Source: Tenuifilum sp040752515
GTDB lineage: Bacteria > Bacteroidota > Bacteroidia > Bacteroidales > Tenuifilaceae
Assembly: GCA_040752515.1 (NCBI GenBank)
Contig: JBFMGQ010000028.1
Span: forward strand, 1-42,811
Direction: 5' to 3'
DNA: 42,811 nt
Shown: positions 17,267 through 26,483 of the stretch, one piece after another
Layout: each line of letters opens with the position of its first letter
How positions within the stretch are numbered: the stretch's first letter is position 1
Notes under the pieces: model-generated
Seen by the model: only the letters and a program-made list of their open reading frames with translations
Databases searched by the model: none
Told to the model about the DNA's origin: nothing
Position numbers and translations under genes: made by a program

Positions 17267-17914
17267 TTAGAAGAAAAAGCCAACGCTCATAATGAGTTGA
17301 GGGTTTCGCTGATCAAACGAGTAGTCAGTATTACCTAAAGTGATACCCGAACCAAGCTTACTGAGATTCCCTTCATATTTTAGATCAAGCGTGAGGGTTT
17401 TAAGAATATCGAGCCCTACTCCAACCTGATAACCAAAGGTTGCCGACTTGAAATTATTTTTAACCGTTTGATCAGTCAAATCGGCTAGTTTGTCTTTGAG
17501 ACCATCGTTTTCGGAAACCAGTATTGTAGCAACCGGTCCAAATCCCACACGGGCAGGGCCAAATTTCCAACCAACAATAACAGGAATATCGAACTTGTTG
17601 AACTTTTGAACTTCACTGTAAACCTTGTTTAAGGCAACATCTTTAAGCATAACCTCGCCCTGGGAACGCGAGAAAAGCAATTCAGGCTGCATGTAAAAGC
17701 CCATAATTTGTACTCGAGCAAAAAGACCAACGTGAAATCCCAGTTTGGAATCACCTTGTTCCACGATATACTGGTTAGCGCCACTAGTAATGGTTGTTTT
17801 ATCAAACTTAACGTTGGTAGAGCTAACACCACCCTTAAGCCCCATTCTAAAGAACTGGGCATTAGAACATAGGGCAAGACCAATAAATGCCAGAATTAAA
17901 AGTGTTCTTTTCAT
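17267..17914 (-). CDS. Small outer-membrane beta-barrel protein (PorT-like family)
   Basis: 215 residues from the ATG at 17914 (MKRTLLILAFIGLALCSNAQ, a signal peptide). A TTG further upstream would add 13 residues in front of the signal peptide and is rejected. The mature part starts FFRMGLKGGVSSTNVKFDK and ends QRNPQLIMSVGFFF, the terminal Phe-rich strand typical of small eight-stranded barrels. The start and the repeating Gly/aromatic strands resemble the porin-family PorT-like proteins common in Bacteroidota. The specific role is unknown. It is followed by its own terminator. Confidence 0.8.
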   Translation of the reverse strand: MKRTLLILAFIGLALCSNAQFFRMGLKGGVSSTNVKFDKTTITSGANQYIVEQGDSKLGFHVGLFARVQIMGFYMQPELLFSRSQGEVMLKDVALNKVYSEVQKFNKFDIPVIVGWKFGPARVGFGPVATILVSENDGLKDKLADLTDQTVKNNFKSATFGYQVGVGLDILKTLTLDLKYEGNLSKLGSGITLGNTDYSFDQRNPQLIMSVGFFF

Positions 17915-17968
17915 AGCTATTACAATTTTAGGTTCATTGAATAAACATATCAAATAGTATGCAAAACT

Positions 17969-19444
17969 TTAGAAAAGTGGGCTTATTAAACGAGCCAAGG
18001 CTTCCTTGTAGCTGTTTTTTAAGGGACGTTTACTCCAGCTTTGCGGTGTAATGACTTGGCTTTGAACGAGATTTGAAAGGTAGTTATCCTCAAGCCTCTC
18101 AGTAATTTGGTTATCATAAATAAATGCAGCTACCTCAAAATTATCCTCAAAACTGCGGATATCCATGTTTGCAGAACCTACCATCGCCAATTTACTATCA
18201 ATGGTCATAACCTTTGAATGGTTAAAACCATTCTGGTAAAGGTAAACTTTAATGCCAGCATCGAGCAGTTCCGAGACGTAGGAAAGTGAACTCCAGTAAA
18301 CAATGGTGGAGTCAGATTTGCCGGGTAAAACTAAACGAACATCAACCCCACTCAATGAAGCAGTTTTAAGTGCGGTGAGAATGCTCTCGTTGGGGATAAA
18401 GTATGGTGTTGATATGTAAATATGCTTGTTGGCGCGAGTTATGGCATGAAAAAAAGCTTGCATGATGCTTGCCCAATCGGAATCGGGACCACTGGTAACA
18501 ATTTGTAAGGGATGATATTCGGTAATTGTGGGTTGAGGGAAATAAATTTGGCGTTCCTTTAGGATATTTCCCGTTACAAAGTACCAGTCGATTAGGAAGA
18601 TAACCTGAAGTGAATGAACCGCCTCACCCTCAATTTTCAGCATGGTGTCGAACCATTGCCCTAACCTTCGAGTCCCTTCGATGTAACGGTCGGCAATGTT
18701 CATGCCTCCAAGGTAACCAATTCTACCATCAACCACTACAACTTTACGGTGGTTTCTGTAGTTTACCCTGCTGGTGAGCAAGGGAAATCGGACCTCCATG
18801 AATGGATATATTTCAACCCCGGCATCGCGCAATTCCTGAACAAACTTTTTGGGAAGGCTCCAACTACCAACATCATCGAAAAGTACCCTTACCTTTACAC
18901 CTTCTTTAGCTTTGGTTATCAGGATATTCTTTATCCTGTTTCCCAACTTATCGTTATTGATTATGTAAAATTCTATATGAATGCTGGTAGTGGCAGAATA
19001 AAGCGATTCGATAATAGAATCAAAAGCATTGGTACCGGTCTGAAAAATTTCAACCTTATTCAGTTCTGTAAGTAATGCCTTACTGTTATTAAGCAAAAGA
19101 GTGATAATGCTTGAATGATCAGATAACTTGTCGTGAATGTCAGTTTTGCTTGAAAAACGAATTACCTGCTTGTGGCTTAAATACTCAATTTGTTCAATAT
19201 CTTGAATTTCCTTCCGGCTAAAAAGCTTTTCTTTTCTTCGATTTTGACCAAAAAATATGTAAAGCAATAAGCCCAAGATTGGTAAAGTAATGAGAAGTAA
19301 AACCCAAGTTGATGTTTTGGCAGGGTCGCGTTTCTCGTGTATAATCATTGCCGCCGTTGTGAGAACGGTAAAGATGTAGATCGCCCACAGTAAGGTGGTT
19401 AAATGATTAAGGAAAGTATCGGTTAAGATATTCAAGGTAACCAT
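17969..19444 (-). CDS. cls: Cardiolipin synthase (phospholipase D family)
   Basis: Makes cardiolipin from phosphatidylglycerol at the inner membrane. 491 residues from the ATG at 19444; a TTG at 19489 would add 15. Two N-terminal transmembrane helices (about 13-34 and 44-66) precede two PLD domains. HKD motif 1 is H232, K234, D239 (NHRKVVVVDGRIGYLGG) and motif 2 is H409, K411, D416 (NHSKVMTIDSKLAMVGSANMD). Length and the paired TM helices are those of ClsA-type enzymes. It follows the SDR gene closely (6-51 bp, depending on start), so cotranscription is likely. Confidence 0.94.
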   Translation of the reverse strand: MVTLNILTDTFLNHLTTLLWAIYIFTVLTTAAMIIHEKRDPAKTSTWVLLLITLPILGLLLYIFFGQNRRKEKLFSRKEIQDIEQIEYLSHKQVIRFSSKTDIHDKLSDHSSIITLLLNNSKALLTELNKVEIFQTGTNAFDSIIESLYSATTSIHIEFYIINNDKLGNRIKNILITKAKEGVKVRVLFDDVGSWSLPKKFVQELRDAGVEIYPFMEVRFPLLTSRVNYRNHRKVVVVDGRIGYLGGMNIADRYIEGTRRLGQWFDTMLKIEGEAVHSLQVIFLIDWYFVTGNILKERQIYFPQPTITEYHPLQIVTSGPDSDWASIMQAFFHAITRANKHIYISTPYFIPNESILTALKTASLSGVDVRLVLPGKSDSTIVYWSSLSYVSELLDAGIKVYLYQNGFNHSKVMTIDSKLAMVGSANMDIRSFEDNFEVAAFIYDNQITERLEDNYLSNLVQSQVITPQSWSKRPLKNSYKEALARLISPLF

Positions 19445-19495
19445 ACCCAAATTTTTCTCTAAGTAAGAAAAATTCAGGAAAATATGCAAATGCAG

Positions 19496-20323
19496 CTACT
19501 TAAAGGGTGAGTTGGGCTCCTTGGCCATGTATCCGTATAGTAGCCTATCAATTACTTTTGGGAGTATCCGCTGAGCTAGTACCGATATTTTACCCTCGGT
19601 TCCCATAATAATATTCCTACGGCGATTAACAATTCCTTTAACAATGATTTTTGCTACCTCTTCGGGGGTCATCATACTTTTTTCGTCGCGTGGCGACATA
19701 CCCTGAGGGGTACCATCGGCTGTTAAAGCCGAAAATCTAACGTTGGTAGCTGTGAAACCGGGTGCTGCTATCATTACATGCAGGCCGTTTTTAAGGTTTT
19801 CGATACGCAACGTTTCCAAAAAACCATGCATGGCAAATTTTGATGCTGAATACCCGCACCTACCTGGTAATCCATGGAAACCGGCTATGGAACTTACCCC
19901 TACAACTGAACCCTTTGATTCGAGCAGGTACGGGAAGGCAAATTTGGTGCAGTAAACCGTTCCCCAAAAGTTCACATCCATTAAATGGCGAATAACTTTA
20001 AGGTCAACATCCTTAAAAAGGGCGCGCATCGAAACACCGGCATTGTTTACGAGAATATCAATATGGCCAAATTTTCTAGCTGCCTGATCGATTAAATTTT
20101 TACAATCGGTCTCGCTGGTAACATCGGTTTTTACAGCAATCACCTCAATGCCTTTTCTGGCTATATCATTTGCAATGGCATTGAGCTCATCGATATTACG
20201 TGCGCCAATAACCAACCTGGTGTTAAACTTTGAAAACTCATATGCAAGTGCTTTACCAATACCCGATGAAGCACCGGTTATTACCACTACTTTCCCTGAT
20301 AGTTTTTTTAATGCTTTTGACAT
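19496..20323 (-). CDS. SDR family oxidoreductase
   Basis: 275-residue short-chain dehydrogenase. It has the Rossmann motif TGASSGIG at 17-24, NNAG at 93-96, and catalytic S145, Y158, K162 (YSASK). The C-terminus is longer than in FabG and ends in a basic/hydrophobic segment (ISVLAQRILPKVIDRLLYGYMAKEPN) that may touch the membrane, as in DltE/YqjQ-like and lipid-acting SDRs. With cls just downstream, a lipid-related substrate is plausible but not shown. No promoter matching the consensus was found upstream. Confidence 0.85.
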   Translation of the reverse strand: MSKALKKLSGKVVVITGASSGIGKALAYEFSKFNTRLVIGARNIDELNAIANDIARKGIEVIAVKTDVTSETDCKNLIDQAARKFGHIDILVNNAGVSMRALFKDVDLKVIRHLMDVNFWGTVYCTKFAFPYLLESKGSVVGVSSIAGFHGLPGRCGYSASKFAMHGFLETLRIENLKNGLHVMIAAPGFTATNVRFSALTADGTPQGMSPRDEKSMMTPEEVAKIIVKGIVNRRRNIIMGTEGKISVLAQRILPKVIDRLLYGYMAKEPNSPFK

Positions 20324-20475
20324 GGCTTTTGAATTTTTCTAGAGCTAATCTACCAAATAATGGATTATAAAAGTTTGAATTATTGTTAAAGAGTGATTTT
20401 TAATATTTTTAACAAACTTCATTATTTTGATATTCAATTGGTAATCTATTTTTTAGAGATGAAATGAAAGAAAAA

Positions 20476-20507
20476 TTTGTATTTTTTGAAGAAAGAATCT
20501 ACCTTTG
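20476..20507 (+). promoter_or_regulatory. Promoter of tRNA-Lys
   Basis: TTTG (20476-20479), 20 bp, TACCTTTG (20500-20507): a full match to the Bacteroidota housekeeping promoter. The predicted start near 20514 leaves a leader of about 33 nt before the tRNA. Confidence 0.8.
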
Positions 20508-20546
20508 CGACGCAAAAAAAGAAAGAAGTTCTCAATACACTAGGTC

Positions 20547-20622
20547 GATTCAGTAGCTCAGCAGGTAGAGCACATCCCTTTTAAGGATGGGGTCCTGGGT
20601 TCGAATCCCAGCTGAATCACCA
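20547..20622 (+). tRNA. tRNA-Lys (anticodon TTT)
   Basis: A 76-nt cloverleaf. The acceptor is GATTCAG / CTGAATC, the D-arm GCTCAGCAGGTAGAGC, the anticodon stem CATCC / GGATG with loop CTTTTAA, and the T-arm CTGGGTTCGAATCCCAG. The discriminator is A and CCA is encoded. Anticodon TTT reads AAA and AAG. It is flanked by a consensus promoter and a strong terminator, so it is a single-gene unit. Confidence 0.98.
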
Positions 20623-20624
20623 GC

Positions 20625-20653
20625 AAAGCCCGATGGAAACATCGGGCTTTTTT
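20625..20653 (+). terminator. Terminator of tRNA-Lys
   Basis: An 11-bp perfect stem (AAAGCCCGATG / CATCGGGCTTT) with a GAAA loop and a T run, 3 bp after the encoded CCA. Confidence 0.92.
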
Positions 20654-20921
20654 ATTTAGTAATAAAAAGTTAAACGGAATAATTGAGAATATGATTGATA
20701 TAAAGGAAGTTAGAGGAATGAGTCGGATTAGACTAATAAGATGGAGTTAAAGGGAATTGAAGGAATATTGAGAAGTGAGCGGTTAAACCTAACGATAATG
20801 GGGCGGAAAGATTCGGAATGAGAATGAATTACCCCGATAGGTCAATATAAACAAGTTGTTTATATGTTTTTTGTGTTTTCTATAGTACTTTTTAAACAAG
20901 CTATTCAGGGAATGAACCCAT
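20654..20921. other. Gene-free stretch with one perfect palindrome
   Basis: Between the tRNA-Lys terminator and the GH13 terminator I see no convincing gene. The plus strand is purine-rich in its first two thirds. The only clear structure is a perfect 21-bp palindrome at 20845-20865 (two 10-bp arms ATATAAACAA / TTGTTTATAT around a single G). Confidence 0.5.
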
Positions 20922-20953
20922 AAAAAAGGTCGGATAGTTATCCGACCTTTTTT
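20922..20953 (-). terminator. Terminator of the GH13 lipoprotein gene
   Basis: Stem GGTCGGAT / ATCCGACC with loop AGTT, extended by six A-T pairs from flanking A and T runs. It begins 19 bp past the GH13 stop on the minus strand and is symmetrical enough to work both ways. Confidence 0.9.
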
Positions 20954-20971
20954 ATTGATAGGGGTAGTCAA

Positions 20972-23353
20972 TTATTTTGGTTTGGAGGTTAGTATTTCGA
21001 AACTAAAAGGTTTAAGTGTAACTTTAAGAATTCCATTCCGATTGGAATATGGTGAATTGAAGTTTGGATACAAGGCGCTATCGAAAAGATAATCTGGTAG
21101 TTGTATTTCAACAGTTTGCTCTAGGTTCGATTTGTTGAAGATAATGACTGCAGCATTACTGAAATATTTACGTAGGTAGGCGTAGGTATTATCGGTAGCG
21201 ACAAGAGTTTGGAATGCACCGTAAACCATTGCCAGATTATCTCTGCGGATATTTACCAATTTGGTTACGGTTTCAAGGGTTTGCTGTTCGTGAACTGATA
21301 ACCCATCAAACTTCATCATACGGCGGTTATCGGGGTCGTTGCCACCGGGCATGCCAAATTCGTCGCCGTAGTAAATGGTTGGAACGCCAGGGATAGTCAT
21401 GTTGAAAGCGTTAAGCATGCAAAGCTTAGCATAGGCCGTGCTATCGCCAACGCCAATTTCGCGAGTCCATCCGGCTTTTTTGGCATCCTCATCGAAACGA
21501 AGAGCGCCGCCAGCATAGGAAATGAATCGGGCTCTATCCTGATTACCGGAGATGTAACCCATGAGGTTGATCCAGCCAAAGTAATTGAATGTTTGGAGCA
21601 ATGCGCCATTGAGTTTGGTAAAGGGGTAATCGGTGCGAGCGAAAGCGGCAACCGAGGCATCGTAGATGTTAAAATCGAACTGGGCATCGAGCATGCCGCT
21701 GCCGATGTAGCTTGCAATTAACTCATAACTACCGTAGGTTTCGCCTATTTGGTAAACCGATTTATTGGGTATTGTTAACTTAATTTTTTGGGTTAGCCTG
21801 CGCCAAAAGTTCTCGTGGATATGCTTAGTAGCATCGTGTCGAAATCCATCGAGGTCGTAATGGGTAACCCAAAACAGAGCAGAGTCGGTCATGGGTTCAT
21901 AAACCTCGGGGCGTTCGAGGTCCAGGGTTGGTAGGAACGTGTCGAACCATGTTGTTAAACGATACTCGTCCCATCGCTCGGTATTCAGTGAACCATCGGG
22001 CAGGTATAGCGAGGTAGCCCAATCGGGATGGTTCTTATAGAGGGGATGTTCCTGATGAACGTGGTTGGCAACATAATCGAGAATAACGTTCATGTTTCGT
22101 TTATGGGCTTCGGCAATTAACTCCTTAAGCTCTGCCTCGGTTCCAAACCTAAAATCGACCTTAGAAGATGAAACTGGCCAATAACCATGGTAACCCGAGA
22201 ACTTGGTGCGAGGTTCAGGGTATAATCCCCAGGCCCCCAAGGGGTTTTGTGTTATTGGTGAAAGCCATATAGTGTTAATTCCCAGTTTGGTAAAGTATCC
22301 CTCCTTTACCTTTTTTGTAACACCGGCAATATCGCCACCAAAGTAGTTAGCTTTAGGGTGAATTTCGGGATCGTTAACCTTAAAATCGTTAGCGGGGTTG
22401 CCATTACAGAAACGGTCAACCATTAGGAAGTACATGATCTGAGCATGCTTATCGCTGCGGGCAAGTTGCGTGGGATTGGTAATAACCCTGTTCCCCTCCA
22501 GGGGAATCAGAAGGTTATTCGATTCGCCTTGCTGGTTGTAAGCCCAAATTCTTAAATGAGAACGCTTGTGGTTACGAGCATTATCGGGGATGGTGATTTC
22601 GTAATACCTGTCCTTAGCATTAATAAATTCATCATCCAACAAGTAGTTCTGCCACAATACAATAAACCTATTTATATCACCTATGGCTTTAATTGTTAAT
22701 TTATTCCCTTTTGCGGAAAAAGGAATTAGTTTTGGAAGCAAGTCGGGGTTAGTGTTGCCAACAACAAGCACAGAGTTGTATCCGCCCATCCCGTTATCCT
22801 CAAAAACAGGGTTAGCAGGGTCGAGCATCCATTTGCCATCGACAACAACCTGGTAGTGGTACTTACCGGGATTTAAGAGCATGGTAGTCTTGTAGACCTT
22901 GCCATCGAATAATAGGTTAGTTGCCTTTGGATTCCAATCGTTAATTTGACCAGCCAGCTGAACGGTATTTACCTTTTTGCCCTGAGGGTCGTAAGTGAAA
23001 GTTACTGGCAGTTTTCTGTTTTTTCGAACCAATAGGCAATACCTATCACCCTTAGACCATACAGCTATGGTTGATAATGAGGGTAGTGATTGGTTATTGA
23101 CTTTAAGCGTGAGGAAAGCCTTATCACCAGAGAGGCGATACTGAAAAGGTGAAGGTATTGACAAGGAATCAATTACCGAAGGATCGGGGAAATAATCGGT
23201 TAGGTAAACCAATGTGCTATCGCCAGTAAGCTGAATTGCTGATAGAGGATTGCTAACAACCGGATTGGTTGTGGCGTAATCGATTTGTAAACCTTTTTGG
23301 CATGAGCTTAGCAAAAAGGTTGCAATAATAACTGGTAATAAATTGTATTTCAT
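20972..23353 (-). CDS. Lipoprotein alpha-amylase family (GH13) with starch-binding-like domain
   Basis: 793 residues. MKYNLLPVIIATFLLSSC is a lipoprotein signal (lipid-modified C18), placing it on an envelope membrane. Residues about 115-190 form an AMPK/CBM48-like glycan-binding domain (VQLAGQINDWNPKATNLLFD, YHYQVVVDGKWMLDPANP). The GH13 barrel starts near 303 (QIMYFLMVDRFCNGNPAND). Catalytic residues are nucleophile D507 (DGFRHDATKH), acid E538 (QIGETYG) and D606 (GNQD). The usual NHD of region IV is NQD here, the His replaced by Gln. It lies 15 bp after the neopullulanase-like gene and is last in the maltodextrin module. Exact bond and substrate preference cannot be read from sequence. Confidence 0.88.
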   Translation of the reverse strand: MKYNLLPVIIATFLLSSCQKGLQIDYATTNPVVSNPLSAIQLTGDSTLVYLTDYFPDPSVIDSLSIPSPFQYRLSGDKAFLTLKVNNQSLPSLSTIAVWSKGDRYCLLVRKNRKLPVTFTYDPQGKKVNTVQLAGQINDWNPKATNLLFDGKVYKTTMLLNPGKYHYQVVVDGKWMLDPANPVFEDNGMGGYNSVLVVGNTNPDLLPKLIPFSAKGNKLTIKAIGDINRFIVLWQNYLLDDEFINAKDRYYEITIPDNARNHKRSHLRIWAYNQQGESNNLLIPLEGNRVITNPTQLARSDKHAQIMYFLMVDRFCNGNPANDFKVNDPEIHPKANYFGGDIAGVTKKVKEGYFTKLGINTIWLSPITQNPLGAWGLYPEPRTKFSGYHGYWPVSSSKVDFRFGTEAELKELIAEAHKRNMNVILDYVANHVHQEHPLYKNHPDWATSLYLPDGSLNTERWDEYRLTTWFDTFLPTLDLERPEVYEPMTDSALFWVTHYDLDGFRHDATKHIHENFWRRLTQKIKLTIPNKSVYQIGETYGSYELIASYIGSGMLDAQFDFNIYDASVAAFARTDYPFTKLNGALLQTFNYFGWINLMGYISGNQDRARFISYAGGALRFDEDAKKAGWTREIGVGDSTAYAKLCMLNAFNMTIPGVPTIYYGDEFGMPGGNDPDNRRMMKFDGLSVHEQQTLETVTKLVNIRRDNLAMVYGAFQTLVATDNTYAYLRKYFSNAAVIIFNKSNLEQTVEIQLPDYLFDSALYPNFNSPYSNRNGILKVTLKPFSFEILTSKPK

Positions 23354-23368
23354 ATCATTATAATATTT

Positions 23369-25219
23369 TTACTTTAACTCGATAATCATGGCAGAGCGAG
23401 GTGAGAGCTGGATTTTTGAAAGACTATCAAGTTTTTTCCCTGTAATGATATCGATACCTTCGGTTTTGTTTGCCAGAAACTCTGCAAAGCGATTAGTTTC
23501 AAGCACCTTAGGTTGATAGCCGTTATGCAGGATAACCATTACGGTATGCTCTGCATTGTGGCGGAAGTAAACATACACCTCGTTTTCGGGAATAAAATGG
23601 GTTAACTTGCCATTGTGAATGGCAGAGGCTGTTTTACGCCAGTTTAGGATGGTTGACATGTAGTTCCAAATCTCATTCTGACGTTTTGTTCTACCCTCAG
23701 GGGTAAAAGCCGACTTGGTGTCGGTTGCCCAACCGCCGGGAAAATCGCGGCGAATATCGCCATGGCCCTTTGCATCGTCGCCGGGCAGCAAAATTTCGGT
23801 TCCGTAATAAATTTGAGGGATGCCACGTGTTGTGAGCAGGAATGCCATGGCCAGTTTTAGGCGGCCTAAGGCCTGTGAGGAATCGCGCTGAAAGCGGCCA
23901 ATATCGTGGTTATCGGCAAAAATAAAGAGATTATTGGGATTAGGATAAACAAAATCGTGAGCAATAATCTCATAAAGGCGAGCTAATCCTGTATCCCATC
24001 CTTCCTGCTCATCAAATGCTCTATGCATAGCAAACATTAAGGGGAAATCCATTACAATCTTCAGGTTTGAATTGTAGCCATCGCGGTTATTGGCATCCTT
24101 TTGCCAGTAAGCCACCCATGCCGGATAGTTTACCCAGGTTTCACCAACAATACTGAAATTGGGGTACTCATTTTGAACAGCAGCGCACCAGCGCGACATG
24201 AAGTACTTATCGCAGTACGGATGGGTATCCATGCGAATACCGTCTAATCCGGCATACTCAATCCACCAGATACTGTTTTGAATGAGGTAATTGGCAAGGT
24301 AAGGATTGCGTTGGTTTAAGTCGGGCATGTGGCCATCGAACCAACCATCGGCCATAAGGCTGCTATCGGCAACGGATGCATGAGGATCAAATGTGGTAGG
24401 TATGCGGTAATTTGTGCGCTTGAAATCGGGGTAAAGGTTGAACCAGCTCTTCATGGGCACATCCTTCATCCACCAGTGTTCACCTCCGCAATGGTTGAAA
24501 ACCATGTCTTTTATCACCTTTAAGCCCATAGCATGAGCTTTATCGATAAAATCTTTATAAAGCTCATTGCTCCCCAAGCGTGGATCGACCCTGTAAAAAT
24601 CAGTTATGGCATAGCCATGATATGACCATGATGGTTGATTGCTCTCGAGTACAGGATTAAGCCAAAGGGCAGTAACGCCAAGTTGCTTAAAGTAATCGAG
24701 ATGATTAGCAATACCCTGAATGTCGCCGCCGTGACGGGCGTAAGGTTCGTTGCGGTCAACCTTATCGGTATAACCTTTTACCTGATCGCTGGTTGGGTCA
24801 CCATCGGAAAACCTATCGGGGTAAACCAGGTAAACCACATCGGAATTGTCAAAGCCCTTTCGGTCGGCTGAGCCATTTTGACGAGCTTTAAGCTCGTAGG
24901 GGTAAGTAACTGGCTTACCTTTGGGAAAAGTAAACTTAATATCGATATTTCCGGGCTTGGCATCGGGTTTAATGGCCAGGTTAATGAATAGGTAGTTAGG
25001 GTTTTCAACTTTATCGACCCCTAAAAAATCGACATGGGGATTGCTAATTGAAACCTGAGCCGAGGCAATATTTTTCCCGTAAACCAGGAGTTGAAGGCTG
25101 GAATTTTTCATACCAACCCACCAGCAAGGCGGTTCGATACGCTCAATTGGTTTTTGAGCAAGTGATGTCATCGCCATAAACGTTAAAGACATCAGTAAAG
25201 ATAAACGGATTTTGTTCAT
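23369..25219 (-). CDS. Periplasmic neopullulanase / cyclomaltodextrinase-type GH13
   Basis: 616 residues from the ATG at 25219; the longer frame from a TTG at 25285 places 22 extra residues before the signal peptide. MNKIRLSLLMSLTFMAMTSLAQ is a Sec signal. The N-terminal immunoglobulin-like domain (IERIEPPCWWVGMKNSSLQLLVYG) is the cyclomaltodextrinase N-domain also found in SusA. The GH13 domain has VVYLVYPDRFSDGDPTSD, region I VFNHC, nucleophile D331 (LDGIRMDTHPY), acid E360 (IVGETW) and D439 (FADNHD). It would hydrolyse alpha-1,4 links of maltodextrin, pullulan or cyclodextrin in the periplasm. Its 5' region holds a hairpin that may limit read-through from fba. Confidence 0.9.
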   Translation of the reverse strand: MNKIRLSLLMSLTFMAMTSLAQKPIERIEPPCWWVGMKNSSLQLLVYGKNIASAQVSISNPHVDFLGVDKVENPNYLFINLAIKPDAKPGNIDIKFTFPKGKPVTYPYELKARQNGSADRKGFDNSDVVYLVYPDRFSDGDPTSDQVKGYTDKVDRNEPYARHGGDIQGIANHLDYFKQLGVTALWLNPVLESNQPSWSYHGYAITDFYRVDPRLGSNELYKDFIDKAHAMGLKVIKDMVFNHCGGEHWWMKDVPMKSWFNLYPDFKRTNYRIPTTFDPHASVADSSLMADGWFDGHMPDLNQRNPYLANYLIQNSIWWIEYAGLDGIRMDTHPYCDKYFMSRWCAAVQNEYPNFSIVGETWVNYPAWVAYWQKDANNRDGYNSNLKIVMDFPLMFAMHRAFDEQEGWDTGLARLYEIIAHDFVYPNPNNLFIFADNHDIGRFQRDSSQALGRLKLAMAFLLTTRGIPQIYYGTEILLPGDDAKGHGDIRRDFPGGWATDTKSAFTPEGRTKRQNEIWNYMSTILNWRKTASAIHNGKLTHFIPENEVYVYFRHNAEHTVMVILHNGYQPKVLETNRFAEFLANKTEGIDIITGKKLDSLSKIQLSPRSAMIIELK

Positions 25220-25251
25220 GGTTATTGGTTTTAGACTGATTTTTGAAAAAC

Positions 25252-25284
25252 AAAAAGGGCTGTCAGGGAAACCCCAACAGCCCA
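25252..25284 (-). terminator. Terminator or attenuator between fba and the neopullulanase gene
   Basis: Stem GGGCTGT / ACAGCCC with an inner AGGG / CCCC pairing and, on the minus strand, a run of five T. It lies 84 bp past the fba stop and only 33 bp before the next ATG, with no promoter consensus seen between, so partial read-through is likely. Confidence 0.75.
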
Positions 25285-25367
25285 AAAAAACTAATAAATA
25301 TCTATTGGGAAATGAATACTTATGCTACCAGCTGGACAAAAATCCGGAATATGGAACAAGCTATTCA

Positions 25368-26432
25368 TTATCCACGACCTAAGGCATTAAGATCGGCAAA
25401 TGCTTCCTTCAAACGGGCAACGATAGACTCTTCGCCTTTACGAAGCCAAACGCGAGGGTCGTAATACTTCTTATTGGGTGCATCTTCGCCCTCGGGATTT
25501 CCTATTTGGCCCTGCAGGTAACCTTTCTTAGCCTCGTAGTAGTTCTTGATACCCTCCCAGAAAGCCCACTGCAAATCGGTATCGATGTTCATCTTGATAA
25601 CGCCATAGCTGATAGCCTCGGCAATCTTTTCCTTTTCTGAACCACTGCCGCCATGGAATACAAAGTTTACTGGCTTATCGGCAGTTGCAAATTTTTTCTT
25701 AATCAACTCCTGCGAATTCTTAAGGATAATTGGATTAAGAACCACATTACCGGGCTTGTACACGCCATGCACATTACCAAACGAAGCAGCAATGGTAAAG
25801 TTAGGGCTAATCTTCATTAGCTCCTCGTAAGCGTAAGCCACTTCTTCGGGCTGAGTGTATAGTCTGGAGCTATCAACACCGGTGTTGTCAACACCATCCT
25901 CTTCGCCACCGGTAACACCAAGTTCAATTTCGAGGGTCATGCCCATTTTGGCCATGCGTTCAAGGTAACGTTTACAGATATCGATGTTTTCGTGAAGGGG
26001 TTCTTCGGAAAGATCAAGCATATGGGAGCTAAACAGTGGTTTTCCGGTTTCACGGAAATGTTTTTCGCCAGCATCGAGCAACCCATCAATCCATGGAAGG
26101 AGCTTTTTAGCGGCATGGTCAGTATGAAGCACAACGGGAACGCCATAGGCTTCGGCAAGCAGATGAACATGCTTGGCTCCACTAATAGCTCCAAAAATGC
26201 TTGCCTGCTGGCCATCGTTCGATAACGATTTACCTGCAATAAACGATGCCCCACTGTTAGAGAATTGAATAATAACCGGTGAGCCTACCTCGCGAGCGGT
26301 CTCCAGCACGGCATTCATTGTGTTAGTCCCTGTAACATTTACAGCCGGAAGCGCAAATTGCTCAGCTTTAGCAATTGCAAACAGATCCTGTAACTCTTTT
26401 CCGGTTATTACGCCTGGTTTAAATCGTTTCAT
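25368..26432 (-). CDS. fbaA: Class II fructose-bisphosphate aldolase
   Basis: Zinc-dependent aldolase of glycolysis that splits fructose-1,6-bisphosphate into glyceraldehyde-3-phosphate and dihydroxyacetone phosphate. 354 residues, class IIA (E. coli FbaA-like) by length. Zinc and catalytic motifs include VVLHTDHAAKK, LEIELGVTGGEEDGVDN, ASFGNVHGVYKPGNV and FHGGSGS, with NIDTDLQWAFW near the C-terminus. It sits inside the maltose module, 51 bp after the GH65 gene. That would couple sugar intake to lower glycolysis, though it may also be the main aldolase of the cell. Confidence 0.96.
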   Translation of the reverse strand: MKRFKPGVITGKELQDLFAIAKAEQFALPAVNVTGTNTMNAVLETAREVGSPVIIQFSNSGASFIAGKSLSNDGQQASIFGAISGAKHVHLLAEAYGVPVVLHTDHAAKKLLPWIDGLLDAGEKHFRETGKPLFSSHMLDLSEEPLHENIDICKRYLERMAKMGMTLEIELGVTGGEEDGVDNTGVDSSRLYTQPEEVAYAYEELMKISPNFTIAASFGNVHGVYKPGNVVLNPIILKNSQELIKKKFATADKPVNFVFHGGSGSEKEKIAEAISYGVIKMNIDTDLQWAFWEGIKNYYEAKKGYLQGQIGNPEGEDAPNKKYYDPRVWLRKGEESIVARLKEAFADLNALGRG

Positions 26433-26483
26433 GTTAGTGTAGTTTTATAAATCCAATGCAAAGGTAATCTTTTTAGTTGAGGC

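Noticed and set aside
20789..20971. 60-codon minus-strand frame after the GH13 lipoprotein
   Set aside because: It contains the terminator hairpin of the upstream gene, has no recognisable motif and no start signal.
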